A stretch of DNA of 64,000 nt from JAFGOG01 sp034429215 (GCA_034429215.1 DAOUGI010000066.1:99483-163482), one strand, 5' to 3'; shown: positions 45,468 to 54,078, numbered from the stretch's first letter. Notes: generated by a model not told the origin, from the letters alone. A program made the numbers and translations.

Positions 45468-46421
45468 ATGTCTGTTGAGCAACTGCCTTTGTTTCCTGGG
45501 GACCGGCCCCAGAGTGTGCCCGGCCCGGCTGTGCCCTCTCGGGTCGGCCTGACCGTCCAATCGCCCCTCAGCGCGGCGATGGATCGCTTTCAGCGCCACA
45601 TGGTCGAGCAAGAGTTTGCCGAGAACACGGTCAAATCGTTCCTGGGCGACCTGAAGCTGTTGCAGCGCTATCTGAAAGGCGATCCGCCCATCGGCCAGCT
45701 CGGCACGCCAGAGCTGGAGCGCTTTATGCACTGGTTGCGGAGCGAGCGGGGCACGCCGTGCAGCCCCAAGTCGTACGCCCGGCGGCTGACCACGCTAAAG
45801 GTCTTTTTCGCCTGGCTGGCCGAAGTGGGGGTGCTGCCCGCCGACCCGGCCGCGCCCATCGTCCACCGCCAGGTCAAAACCCCCATGCCGCTGATCCTGC
45901 ACGACGACCAGGTCGAGCAGGTCCTGGCCGCCGCCCGCCAGATGATGGCCGGCAACAAGCCCGACCCCCGGCCCTATCTGTTGGTCAGCCTGGTGCTGCA
46001 CACCGGCATCAAAAAGCAGGAGTGCATGGCCATCAAGCTGTCGCACCTCGACCTGTCGGACCCGGACGGGCCTGCCCTGTCGGTGCGCTACGACCGGCCG
46101 CGGATGCAGTACAAGGAGCGCCGCCTGCGCCTGCCCTCCGACTGGCCCCGGGCGCTGGCCCGCTACCGGGAGGTCTACAAGCCGGAGGAGTACCTCTTCC
46201 CCTGCACGCCGCGCAACCTGGAATATGTCCTGGCCGACGTGGCCAAGCTGGCCGGCCTGCCGGAAGGGCTTTCGTTCGAGATGCTGCGCTGGACCTGCGC
46301 CGTGCGCGACCACCGGGCGCGGATGGACCCCGACAAGCTGCGCCGCAAGCTAGGCCTGTCGCAGATCAGTTGGCACGAGACAGAGCCAAAAATCGTCAAG
46401 CTGGCCGAGCCGCCGCTGTAA
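45468..46421 (+). CDS. Tyrosine-recombinase-like protein with a degenerate active site
   Basis: 317 residues from ATG 45468. The N-terminal SAM-like core-binding domain (AMDRFQRHMVEQEFAENTVK, 37-60; SYARRLTTLKVFFAWLAEVG) and the catalytic fold are clear. But the active-site set R-K-H-R-H/W-Y is mostly lost: the first Arg (TGLRxSE) is Lys in HTGIKKQE, the box HxLRHT is FEMLRWT (only Arg kept), LGH is LGL, and the nucleophilic Tyr is missing from LSQISWHETEPK. It is therefore probably a non-catalytic DNA-binding or regulatory protein. It is the first gene of a run leading to the flippase-like gene, with two repeats between. Confidence 0.75.
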   Translation: MSVEQLPLFPGDRPQSVPGPAVPSRVGLTVQSPLSAAMDRFQRHMVEQEFAENTVKSFLGDLKLLQRYLKGDPPIGQLGTPELERFMHWLRSERGTPCSPKSYARRLTTLKVFFAWLAEVGVLPADPAAPIVHRQVKTPMPLILHDDQVEQVLAAARQMMAGNKPDPRPYLLVSLVLHTGIKKQECMAIKLSHLDLSDPDGPALSVRYDRPRMQYKERRLRLPSDWPRALARYREVYKPEEYLFPCTPRNLEYVLADVAKLAGLPEGLSFEMLRWTCAVRDHRARMDPDKLRRKLGLSQISWHETEPKIVKLAEPPL

Positions 46422-46422
46422 C

Positions 46423-46455
46423 GATTTTGGATTTTTGATTTCGGATTTTGGATTT
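46423..46455. repeat. AAAATCC-type repeat (inverted), intergenic
   Basis: GATTTTGGATTTTTGATTTC followed by GGATTTTGGATTT. Reverse complement of the words at 7609-7636. Confidence 0.7.
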
Positions 46456-46476
46456 GACTGTCGCTGCGAGGCTCGT

Positions 46477-46507
46477 TTAACCACAAGGGGCGCAAAGAAC
46501 ACGAAGG
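46477..46507. repeat. CCACGAAGGACAC-type repeat, diverged copy
   Basis: TTAACCACAAGGGGCGCAAA followed by GAACACGAAGG. Matches the family at 13310-13340 in the inverse orientation. Confidence 0.55.
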
Positions 46508-46541
46508 ACTCGAGGGGGAGGTCCGGTCAAGGAGGACCAGC

Positions 46542-49088
46542 ATGAAGAAACTGCTCATCCTGGCGGTAGCCGTTACATTGTCGCTGTTGTCGGCAATGCC
46601 GGTCTTGGCGCAGTCGGAGACTGAGGGATCGCTGCGCGTCTACGAGCTAGGGCCAGATGACGCCGTGCACAAGGCGCTGGGGCTCGTCCCCGGCGTGCAG
46701 TTCGTCACTGACGCGGTTTCTGCCGACGTGATCATTGTCCACAACGCCCCGCTGACCGAAGCCGAGGCCCAGGCGTTGGTCGACAGCGGTAAGCCTCTAG
46801 TCCTCTTCCTGGGGCCAGACCTGCCCGACACCGCTGCCAACCTGCTCCTGAGCCAGCCTGGCGCCTCCGCGGCAGGGCTTGTCCAAGAGCCGGCTACCGT
46901 GGTCGGTTCTCCCGGCGCCGACGGCCCACTGCTGAGCGACGTTAACTGGAACTCGGCCCCGCAGGTGCGCGAGCGATCGGCGCTGTCCGGCGCCGCGCTC
47001 GATCCGCTGATCGTGACCGAGGATGGCCAGGCGGTCATCGGGCGGCAAGGCCAGGTCACCGCCGTCACCGCCTGGCTGACCGGCGACCATAACGCCGACC
47101 TCCAGGAGTGGCCCTATTTCAACTACCTGGTCTATCACCTGGCCGACTCGGCTGCCGGCCGTACGCCGATGCGTTATGCCGACTATCCGGGTGCGCCGGT
47201 GCCCCATAGCGGTGAAAAGGCCGGCGTGGTGACGCTCCTGGCCGTGCTGCTGGCCGGCACCGCCACCGCCTTTGTCCTCGTCCGGCGCTACAGCCTGCAC
47301 CACCCCGAGATTCTGGATCACCTGGTAGCCGACGCCGGCCGGTTGCGCCGCTCCGAGCAGGCCGGCTGGGAGGACGTCGGCTTTCACCGGCCGCTGGCCG
47401 GCTTTCTGTTCCTGCTGGCCATCGGGCTGGTGCTGTTCATCGTGCTGATGATCTACCAGCAGGTTGTGCTGTACGGCATCCTGCTCCCCTCGGCCCAGGC
47501 GCGCGGGGTGTGGTCGTTGATCGTCAACTTTTTCAACGCCTTTTGGGTGCTGTTCGACTGGGGGACCAGCACCGCCTTTGTCAAGTACTTCGCCCAGTAC
47601 CGCGTCGGCGACCCGGCGCGGGGCATCAAGTACGGCCAGTTCTTTGTCTGGTGGCAGGCGATCACCGGCACGCTTCAGCTCGGCGTTGTGGCCCTGGTCG
47701 CCGCCTTCCTGCTGCCGGGCACGGCCAGCGCCTTTATGAGCTACTACCTGATCGTCCACGCCCTGATCCAATTCCCCGGCTTTTTGGCCGTGTTCCAGTA
47801 CGCCTTTCGCGGCCTGCAGCGCCAGGACTATGACCAGGTGCTCAACCTGGTTCTCTACCTGGCCCCGGTGGTCCTGCAGTCGGGTGCTGTGCTGCTCCTG
47901 AGCCGGTGGGGTGCGGCCAACCCGGCCTTTGGCCGGTCGATGGGCGGGGTGCTGGGCCTGGGGATCGGCATCTATGCCGCGCAATTGCTTGCTTTCGTCG
48001 TCGGCTACTGGCTGCTCAGGCGGATCGGCATGCGCAGCATCGTCCTGTTCCTGGCTCACTTTGACCGCGACACGGTAGTCACCGCTTTAAAGTTCGGCGC
48101 GCCGGTGACCGTCGCCGGTGTGGCAGGGGCCATCGGCTACAGCGTGCAGTCGGCCCTGGTCGCCGGCAGTGTCCGCAACTGGACCGAAGTCCAGGGCAAC
48201 TGGGACGTGGTCAGTCCCAACGGCCTGCTGCTGGCCTACAGCGCCGTGGCCGGCCTGTATTACGGCCTGATGCCGGCCATCTCCGAGGCGTTCAGCCACG
48301 GCCGGCTGCAGCTCACCCGCTACTACATCGCCCAGGGCTTCAAGTACGGCGGGTTCATCAGCCTGTTCGTTGCCTCGGCGCTGTTGAGCGTGGGCGACCG
48401 TTTTATCCTGGGCGCATTGGGCCCGAGCTACCAGCGCGCCGCCGAGCTGATGCTGATCATGGGCCTGTGGGGCGCGGTCCAGTTCCCGGCCTGGTTCGCC
48501 GACCGGGTCCAGGAGGGGGTGGGCCGGCCCGACCTGGAGATGTGGCTGTTGATCGGCGAGCAGGCGGTGCGCATCATGTTGATGTTCCTGCTGGTTCCGC
48601 GCTTCCAGTTGATGGGGTTGATTATCGCCTATTGTGTGGCCCTGCCGCTGAAGGACCTGGCCGCCTGGCTGGTCAACCGGGCCGTCCTGTTCCGCTATCG
48701 CATCTATTGGTGGCAGTCGGCCGCGGCGCCGCTGCTCGCCGGTGGCGTGAATTATCTCCTGCTGCGTCTGTTGGGAAATGTGATGTGGGGCGGCGCCGGA
48801 GACCAGGTGAGCAGCGTGTTGCTCTTCTTCATTGCCCTGCTGCCCAGCCTGGCGGTGTTTTGCTTCTTCGACGGCCTGTTCGGCGGCTGGGATGACGACA
48901 GCCTGGTCGAGCTGCGCCGTGCCGCAGGCATGAGCAGCCTGGGCAAGCCGATCGCCTGGATGATCTATCACACCTCACGCTGGGGTGCGCGGCTGAGCCC
49001 GCTGCACGGTCGGTTTCCCATAGACCTGTATGCGGCGGCCCAGGCCGAGGGGGAGAGCCTGACCAAGGAAAAAGTCGCGTTGGTTTGA
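46542..49088 (+). CDS. MOP/Wzx-type flippase-like protein with N-terminal extracytoplasmic domain
   Basis: 848 residues. Signal peptide (LLILAVAVTLSLLSAMPVLAQ), an extracytoplasmic domain of about 200 residues (ADVIIVHNAPLTEAEAQALV, VTAWLTGDHNADLQEWPYFNYLVYHL) that resembles a ThuA/GATase-like fold only weakly, then about twelve to fourteen membrane helices typical of polysaccharide exporters (YGQFFVWWQAITGTLQLGVV, YYGLMPAISEAFSHGRLQLTRYYIAQ). It probably moves a lipid-linked sugar or glycan across the membrane, but the fused head is unusual for Wzx. A run of CDS follows on the same strand, with the promoter at 49101. Confidence 0.65.
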   Translation: MKKLLILAVAVTLSLLSAMPVLAQSETEGSLRVYELGPDDAVHKALGLVPGVQFVTDAVSADVIIVHNAPLTEAEAQALVDSGKPLVLFLGPDLPDTAANLLLSQPGASAAGLVQEPATVVGSPGADGPLLSDVNWNSAPQVRERSALSGAALDPLIVTEDGQAVIGRQGQVTAVTAWLTGDHNADLQEWPYFNYLVYHLADSAAGRTPMRYADYPGAPVPHSGEKAGVVTLLAVLLAGTATAFVLVRRYSLHHPEILDHLVADAGRLRRSEQAGWEDVGFHRPLAGFLFLLAIGLVLFIVLMIYQQVVLYGILLPSAQARGVWSLIVNFFNAFWVLFDWGTSTAFVKYFAQYRVGDPARGIKYGQFFVWWQAITGTLQLGVVALVAAFLLPGTASAFMSYYLIVHALIQFPGFLAVFQYAFRGLQRQDYDQVLNLVLYLAPVVLQSGAVLLLSRWGAANPAFGRSMGGVLGLGIGIYAAQLLAFVVGYWLLRRIGMRSIVLFLAHFDRDTVVTALKFGAPVTVAGVAGAIGYSVQSALVAGSVRNWTEVQGNWDVVSPNGLLLAYSAVAGLYYGLMPAISEAFSHGRLQLTRYYIAQGFKYGGFISLFVASALLSVGDRFILGALGPSYQRAAELMLIMGLWGAVQFPAWFADRVQEGVGRPDLEMWLLIGEQAVRIMLMFLLVPRFQLMGLIIAYCVALPLKDLAAWLVNRAVLFRYRIYWWQSAAAPLLAGGVNYLLLRLLGNVMWGGAGDQVSSVLLFFIALLPSLAVFCFFDGLFGGWDDDSLVELRRAAGMSSLGKPIAWMIYHTSRWGARLSPLHGRFPIDLYAAAQAEGESLTKEKVALV

Positions 49089-49100
49089 GTATTTGAGCGG

Positions 49101-49130
49101 TTGGCATTTCAGCCCAAGGTGTGGTATACT
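49101..49130 (+). promoter_or_regulatory. Promoter of two small membrane protein genes
   Basis: TTGGCA (49101-49106), 18-base spacer, TATACT (49125-49130) preceded by TGG. Confidence 0.6.
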
Positions 49131-49157
49131 TGCTCATAGGTTCGACAGGAGAAGATC

Positions 49158-49451
49158 ATGGAGTTCGTGGCCGTATGGCGTGACATCTCGCTGCTGTGGC
49201 TGATCTTTTTGACGTTGATCCCCGCCCTGCTCATCGGCATTGTCCTCTTTTTCTGCATTAAGGGCATGCACCGGCTGAGGCAACTGACAAAAAAGTACAT
49301 GCCCATCGCCCAGAACACAGCCCGGAAGGTGGCCAGTGGGACCGAACGGGCCAGCCAAAAGGTCGCCTCGCCGTTCATCGCCGCCCATGTTGCGGGCGCG
49401 CGGATCGGCGCCATAGCCAGAACAACCGTAACAAGGAGAAAGCAACCATGA
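49158..49451 (+). CDS. Small single-pass membrane protein
   Basis: 97 residues. One membrane helix (LLWLIFLTLIPALLIGIVLFFC, about 13-34) followed by a basic amphipathic region (RLRQLTKKY, RKVASGTERASQKVA). ATG follows AGGAG. No family recognised. It overlaps the next small gene by four bases, so the two are coupled. The cluster follows the flippase-like gene. Confidence 0.6.
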   Translation: MEFVAVWRDISLLWLIFLTLIPALLIGIVLFFCIKGMHRLRQLTKKYMPIAQNTARKVASGTERASQKVASPFIAAHVAGARIGAIARTTVTRRKQP

Positions 49452-49669
49452 ACACGCAACAGAAAACCATGTTGGTCGGAGCGCTGATCGGCGCCGCCCT
49501 TGGCGCCGTGGGCGGCTACCTCTTTAGCCGAGGGCTGGACATGCCCCGCACAGAAGGGGGCGCCCAACGGCTGTCCCTGCGCTCGGTACCGCCGGGTGAA
49601 ATGGCCAAGCTGGGCCTGAGCATTATGGGTGTCCTGCGCGGTATTGCCGAGATGGGCGAGCGGCTGTAG
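49448..49669 (+). CDS. Small membrane protein
   Basis: 73 residues with one N-terminal helix (MLVGALIGAALGAVGGYLF, Gly/Ala-rich) and a polar C-terminus. ATG overlaps the preceding stop by four bases. No family recognised. Ends 72 bases before nfnA. Confidence 0.6.
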   Translation: MNTQQKTMLVGALIGAALGAVGGYLFSRGLDMPRTEGGAQRLSLRSVPPGEMAKLGLSIMGVLRGIAEMGERL

Positions 49670-49691
49670 AATATCGGTTTCCTCACAAGCC

Positions 49692-49718
49692 GGCACCTCG
49701 CTGTCAAGGTGCTATTCT
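49692..49718 (+). promoter_or_regulatory. Possible nfnA promoter with overlapping inverted repeat
   Basis: GCACCT, eight-base loop, AGGTGC, overlapping TGC-TATTCT (extended -10, 49713-49718). A likely start site just upstream of nfnA. No -35 with a clear match, so tentative; the inverted repeat may be an operator. Confidence 0.35.
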
Positions 49719-49741
49719 GCTAGATGCAAGGAGGCGCCAGC

Positions 49742-50581
49742 GTGTACGAAATTCTGCTGAGGGAAGACCTGGCCCCGGTGACCAAGCTGCTCGAGGTCCA
49801 TGCCCCTGTCGTAGCCAGCAAGGGGCGGGCCGGCCAATTTGTCATCGTCCGCATCCACCCCGAGGGTGAGCGCGTTCCCTTGACGATCGCCGATTACGAC
49901 CGCGAGCGCGGGACGATCACCCTCGTCTTTCAAGAAGTGGGCAAGACGACGATGCACATGGGCACGATGCAGCCTGGCGACTGTTTCGCCAGCGTGACCG
50001 GCCCCCTCGGCCGGCCCACCGAGATCGAAAAGTATGGCACGGTGCTGTGCGTGGGTGGCGGTGTGGGCATCGCCCCCATCTACCCCATTGCCCGTGACCT
50101 GCGGGCCGCCGGCAACAAGGTCATCTCGGTCATCGGCGCCCGAACCAAGGAGCTGCTGTTCTGGGAAGACAAGATGCGCACCGTCAGCGACGAGCTAATC
50201 GTCTGTACCGACGATGGCTCCTGCGCGCGCAAGGCGCTGGTCACCGTTCCTACGAAAGAGATGCTCGAATCCGGGCAGCCGGTCGACCGCGTGTGGGCCA
50301 TCGGCCCGGCGATCATGATGAAATTTTGCGCCCTGACCACCAAGCCTTTCGGCGTGCCGACCATTGTCAGCCTGAACTCGATCATGGTCGACGGCACCGG
50401 CATGTGCGGCGCCTGCCGGGTCGAGGTCGGCGGCCAGACCCGCTTTGTGTGCGTCGACGGCCCCGAGTTCGACGGCCACCAGGTAGACTGGGACCAACTG
50501 CTGGCCCGCCAGCGTATCTACCCCGAACAGGAAAAGCTGGCCGTCGAAAAGTGGAAGAGCGACCACCAGCCGTGTGGCTAG
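49742..50581 (+). CDS. nfnA: NADH-dependent ferredoxin:NADP oxidoreductase subunit A (NfnA/SudB type)
   Basis: 279 residues from GTG 49742, seven bases behind AAGGAGG (the ATG at 49724 overlaps that site). FNR-like FAD domain (RAGQFVIVRIHPEGERVPLTIADYD) and NAD(P) domain (VLCVGGGVGIAPIYPIARDLR), then a [2Fe-2S] motif C-x-x-C-x-n-C: GMCGACRVEVGG with FVCVDGPEFDGHQVDW. Forms a heterodimer with NfnB that bifurcates NADPH electrons to ferredoxin and NAD in anaerobes. The pair follows the energy locus in theme but not in position. Confidence 0.9.
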   Translation: MYEILLREDLAPVTKLLEVHAPVVASKGRAGQFVIVRIHPEGERVPLTIADYDRERGTITLVFQEVGKTTMHMGTMQPGDCFASVTGPLGRPTEIEKYGTVLCVGGGVGIAPIYPIARDLRAAGNKVISVIGARTKELLFWEDKMRTVSDELIVCTDDGSCARKALVTVPTKEMLESGQPVDRVWAIGPAIMMKFCALTTKPFGVPTIVSLNSIMVDGTGMCGACRVEVGGQTRFVCVDGPEFDGHQVDWDQLLARQRIYPEQEKLAVEKWKSDHQPCG

Positions 50582-50594
50582 CAAGGAGGCGATG

Positions 50595-52088
50595 ATGTCG
50601 GACCCCAATCAACCTCTACCCAAGCAGGCAGAGCCCCAGCGGAGTGGGCGCGAGCGGCTGCAGATCCCTCGCCAGGGGATGCCGACCCAGGACGCCCAGG
50701 CCCGGGCCAGAAACTTTAACGAGGTGGCGCTGGGCTACCCTGAGGAAACCGCCATGCTCGAGGCCAACCGCTGCCTGCAGTGCAAGCGGCCCACGTGCAT
50801 TGAAGGCTGCCCGGTGAGCGTCAACATCCCGGCCTTTATCGGTTACCTGCGCCAGGGCGACCTCCCGGGCGCCGTGCGCTCGCTCAAGGGCGACAACAAC
50901 CTGCCGGCCATCTGCGGCCGGGTCTGCCCCCAGGAAACGCAGTGCGAGGTCCTTTGTGTGGTCGGCAAAAAGCACGAGCCGGTGGCCATCGGCCGGCTGG
51001 AGCGGTACGTGGCCGACTGGGACCTGGCCCATCCCTCACCCCCGCCCGAAGTGACGCCGTCCGCTCGACGAGGCCGGGTGGCGATCATCGGCAGCGGCCC
51101 GGCCGGACTGACCTGCGCCGGTGACCTGGCCCGCTACGGCCACCAGGTGACCATCTTTGAATCGCTGCATGCCCCGGGTGGCGTGCTGATCTACGGCATC
51201 CCCGAGTTCCGCCTGCCCAAGCATATCGTCCACGCCGAGGTCAATTATGTGCGCAGTCTGGGCGTAGAGATCCGGATGGACACGGTCATCGGCAAGACCT
51301 ACACCCTCGACGAGCTGCTGAACGAGCAGGGCTTTGACGCCGTTTTTCTGGGAACCGGCGCCGGCCTGCCGATGTTCATGCGCATTCCCGGCGAGAATTA
51401 TAACGGCGTCTATTCGGCCAACGAATTCCTGACCCGGGTCAATTTGATGAAGGCCTATCTGTTCCCCGACTGGGACACGCCGGTCAGAATTGGCCGGCGG
51501 GTGGCGGTGGTCGGCGCCGGCAACGTGGCGATGGACGCCTCGCGCTGCTCGCTGCGGCTTGGCGCCGAGGAGGTTCACATCGTCTATCGCCGCTCGCGCG
51601 ACGAGGTCCCGGCCCGCGCCGAAGAGGTGCACCACGCCGAAGAGGAGGGGATCATCTTTGACTTCCTGACCAACCCGATCGAAATTTACGGCGACGACAA
51701 GGGCTGGGTGCGTGGCATGCGCTGCATGCGCATGGAGTTGGGCGAGCCGGACGCCAGCGGTCGCCGCCGGCCGGTGCCGATCCCCGGCTCGGAGTTTGAT
51801 ATGAAAGTGGACATCGTCGTCATGGCCCTGGGCACGCAGCCCAACCCGTTGGTCTTTAGCGACTCGGGTGGGCTGGAGCGCACCCGCCACGGCACGGTCG
51901 TCGCCGACGAGACGACCGGCAAGACGACCAAGGGCAGGGTATGGGCCGGCGGTGACATCGTCACCGGCGCGGCGACCGTCATCTCGGCCATGGGTGCCGG
52001 CAAGCGAGCCGCGGCCGACATCGACCGGTTCTTGCGGGGAGAGACGGCGCCGGTCGCAGAAGGACAAGCGGCAACTGCGGCCGAGTAA
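50595..52088 (+). CDS. nfnB: NfnB (glutamate synthase beta subunit-like, NADPH-binding)
   Basis: 497 residues from ATG 50595, behind AAGGAGG. Fer4_20 domain with CLQCKRPTCIEGCPVSVNIP and CGRVCPQETQCEVLC, FAD motif AIIGSGPAGLTCAGDLARYG (about 160), NADPH motif AVVGAGNVAMDASRCSLRLG, and the C-terminal AGGDIVTGAATVISAMGAGK. It carries the bifurcating FAD of NfnAB. It closely resembles the central part of the HdrA/NfnB hybrid at 6866-10258, so the window holds both a stand-alone and a fused version. Terminator at 52105-52138. Confidence 0.92.
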   Translation: MSDPNQPLPKQAEPQRSGRERLQIPRQGMPTQDAQARARNFNEVALGYPEETAMLEANRCLQCKRPTCIEGCPVSVNIPAFIGYLRQGDLPGAVRSLKGDNNLPAICGRVCPQETQCEVLCVVGKKHEPVAIGRLERYVADWDLAHPSPPPEVTPSARRGRVAIIGSGPAGLTCAGDLARYGHQVTIFESLHAPGGVLIYGIPEFRLPKHIVHAEVNYVRSLGVEIRMDTVIGKTYTLDELLNEQGFDAVFLGTGAGLPMFMRIPGENYNGVYSANEFLTRVNLMKAYLFPDWDTPVRIGRRVAVVGAGNVAMDASRCSLRLGAEEVHIVYRRSRDEVPARAEEVHHAEEEGIIFDFLTNPIEIYGDDKGWVRGMRCMRMELGEPDASGRRRPVPIPGSEFDMKVDIVVMALGTQPNPLVFSDSGGLERTRHGTVVADETTGKTTKGRVWAGGDIVTGAATVISAMGAGKRAAADIDRFLRGETAPVAEGQAATAAE

Positions 52089-52104
52089 GGGTTTCGAAAC
52101 ATGG

Positions 52105-52138
52105 AAAAGGCCTCCGATCCAAGCTGGCGGGGGCTTTT
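52105..52138 (+). terminator. Rho-independent terminator after nfnB
   Basis: AAAA, then GCCTCCG, eleven-base loop, CGGGGGC (7 pairs with one G-T), then TTTTCT. 20 bases after the nfnB stop. Confidence 0.65.
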
Positions 52139-52179
52139 CTGTGGTTGCTGATCGAGCGGTCTTGTTTGCCGGAGCGAGT

Positions 52180-52208
52180 TTGACATTCCGTTGCTTACGG
52201 AGTATAAT
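52180..52208 (+). promoter_or_regulatory. Consensus promoter of the dpp operon
   Basis: TTGACA (52180-52185), 17-base spacer, TATAAT (52203-52208). Perfect match to both elements at the ideal spacing. Start near 52215. Confidence 0.85.
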
Positions 52209-52291
52209 GAACCAAGGACCAATTTGCCGGGTTCATTAAAAAGACAGCCCTTACAGATCTTTGCGCAACTAAACTTCCGGGCTCGGAGTGG

Positions 52292-52304
52292 AAGGAGGTG
52301 ATCC
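52292..52304 (+). promoter_or_regulatory. Full-length anti-Shine-Dalgarno match without a start codon
   Basis: AAGGAGGTGATCC is complementary to all 13 of the last 16S rRNA bases (GGATCACCTCCTT). No ATG, GTG or TTG follows within 5-12 bases. It could act as a standby ribosome site for dppA or belong to the 23-codon frame that begins inside it. Confidence 0.4.
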
Positions 52305-52365
52305 CTAGCACACCAGACGCCGTTTTACGTCGTTGGTTTTGTAGAAAATCCAAAGGAGGAGTTTT

Positions 52366-54078
52366 ATGAAAAGCAACGTGTGGAAGTTTATGGCTGTATT
52401 GGTCATTGTGAGCATGGCTGTGGCTGCCTGCGGCTCAGCAGCCGAGCCAACCGCCGAGGTCGCGGCGCCGGCAACTGCGGCGCCGGCAACTGCGGTGCCG
52501 GCAACTGCGGCGCCCGTTGCCCCGGCGGAGCCCAAAGTTGCTACATTCATCTGGACCCAGGAGTTTGACTCGTTAAGCCCTCTCTACACCAACATGTGGT
52601 TCGCGGCGATCACCTTCCAGTTCTGGAACTGCTATGCCTGGGATTTCGACGATCAAAATGCCCCTTATCCGGTGCTGGTGAAAGAGATGCCCAGCGCCGA
52701 GAACGGTGGTATCTCGGCTGACGGCAAGACGATTACCCTCAAGCTGCGGGACGACCTTGTCTGGTCGGACGGGACGCCCCTGACCTCGGCTGACTTTGCC
52801 TTCACCCACCAGATGACGATCGACCCCAAGAACGCAGTAGCCACGACCTATCCCAACGACCAGTTGGAAGCGCTGGAAACGCCGGACGCGCAAACCGTGG
52901 TCATGAAGTTCGCAGAGCCATTCGCCCCGTGGCAGGGCACCTTCTGGCATGGCCTCCTGCCGGCTCACATTCTCCAGCCGGTCTACGACAAGGATGGCAC
53001 TCTGGATACCGCCGAGTGGAACCGCAACCCGACCGTAGGCTGCGGCCCGTTCGTCTTTACGGAATGGGAGTCGGGCAGCTTTGCCCGCTTTGTGGCCAGC
53101 GACAACTACTGGCTTGGAAAACCCAAGATCGACGAGATCTTTATGCGCTTTGTGCCCGACGATGCGTCGCAGGTGGCAGCGCTCAAGGCCGGCGACGGCG
53201 ACCTGGGCACTTTTATCTCCTACTCTGACATCCCCACCCTGCAGGAATCGGGCGTCAAGATGATCACCGTCTTTTCCGGCTACAATGAGGGCCTGTACTT
53301 CTACGTAGACCCGGAAAAAGGCCACCCGGCGCTGCAGGATGCCAACGTCCGCAAAGCGATCGCCCTGGCCTTTGACCGCGCATCGCTGTGCAAGGACCTG
53401 CTGCTGGACTTGACCAAGCCCGCCTCGACCGACTGGGACAACACGCCGTGGGTCGACCCATCGCTCGAGCCCTATCCGTACGACCCCGAACAGGCCAAGG
53501 CGCTGCTGGACGCGGCCGGCTGGGTTGACAGCAACGGCGACGGCGTGCGCGACAAGGACGGGGTGGACTTTGTGATCGACTATGGCACCACCACCCGCGA
53601 GATCCGCAAGGATACCCAGGCCGTGTTCCAGCAGGCTATGCAGGCGGTGGGCATCAAGGTCAACCTGCTCAACTACGATTCCGACCTGTTCTTCGCCGGC
53701 TATGGCGAGGGTGGGCCGGCGGCCAAGGGCGATCTGGATATCTTTCAGTACTCGGCCACGCCAAACTTCCCCGATCCCGATGTCTCAGAGTGGCGCTGCG
53801 ATCAGATTCCGACCGACGAGGCGCCCGACGGCACGAACTGGATGGCGAATTGCGACACGGAGCTGGAACAGCTATTCAAAGACCAGGCCGTCCAGGTCGA
53901 CTTTGGCCAGCGGCAGCAGACCTTCTACAAGATCACCAAGCTGATCTATGACAAGGTCTACTGGCTGGGCTACTGGTGGGACCCCGACATTTGGGCCGTC
54001 GGCCCCAGGCTGCAGAACGTCAAGTTGTCGGGTGCGACTCCGTTCTACCAGATCGTCGAGTGGGACATGACTGAGTAG
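52366..54078 (+). CDS. dppA: Peptide ABC transporter substrate-binding lipoprotein (SBP family 5)
   Basis: 570 residues. Type II signal peptide with lipobox VAAC (Cys about 22), then a low-complexity linker built from three 15-base tandem units (52464-52508) encoding PATAA/PATAV/PATAA. The mature part shows SBP_bac_5 features: DSLSPLYTNMWFAAITF, KLRDDLVWSDGTPLTSADFAFTHQM, ANVRKAIALAFDR. Binds peptides or similar ligands; it supplies the permease encoded next. Specificity not determinable. The first gene of a five-gene dpp operon. Confidence 0.92.
   Translation: MKSNVWKFMAVLVIVSMAVAACGSAAEPTAEVAAPATAAPATAVPATAAPVAPAEPKVATFIWTQEFDSLSPLYTNMWFAAITFQFWNCYAWDFDDQNAPYPVLVKEMPSAENGGISADGKTITLKLRDDLVWSDGTPLTSADFAFTHQMTIDPKNAVATTYPNDQLEALETPDAQTVVMKFAEPFAPWQGTFWHGLLPAHILQPVYDKDGTLDTAEWNRNPTVGCGPFVFTEWESGSFARFVASDNYWLGKPKIDEIFMRFVPDDASQVAALKAGDGDLGTFISYSDIPTLQESGVKMITVFSGYNEGLYFYVDPEKGHPALQDANVRKAIALAFDRASLCKDLLLDLTKPASTDWDNTPWVDPSLEPYPYDPEQAKALLDAAGWVDSNGDGVRDKDGVDFVIDYGTTTREIRKDTQAVFQQAMQAVGIKVNLLNYDSDLFFAGYGEGGPAAKGDLDIFQYSATPNFPDPDVSEWRCDQIPTDEAPDGTNWMANCDTELEQLFKDQAVQVDFGQRQQTFYKITKLIYDKVYWLGYWWDPDIWAVGPRLQNVKLSGATPFYQIVEWDMTE
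52464..52508. repeat. 15-bp tandem repeat in the dppA linker
   Basis: Three units of GCGCCGGCAACTGCG-type (one base variant), encoding PATAA-like pentapeptides. Confidence 0.7.

Larger units (their letters stand above)
52089..52365 (+). other. Gap between nfnB and dppA: terminator, strong promoter, leader
   Basis: Contains the nfnB terminator (52105-52138), a consensus promoter (52180-52208) and a leader of about 150 bases for the dpp operon. In the leader is AAGGAGGTGATCC (52292-52304), perfectly complementary to the 13-base 16S rRNA 3' end GGATCACCTCCTT, with no start codon at normal distance. A GTG at 52298 begins a 23-codon frame ending with a TGA overlapping the dppA ATG; translation of it is uncertain. 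The true dppA Shine-Dalgarno is AAAGGAGGAG, just before ATG 52366. Confidence 0.5.
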
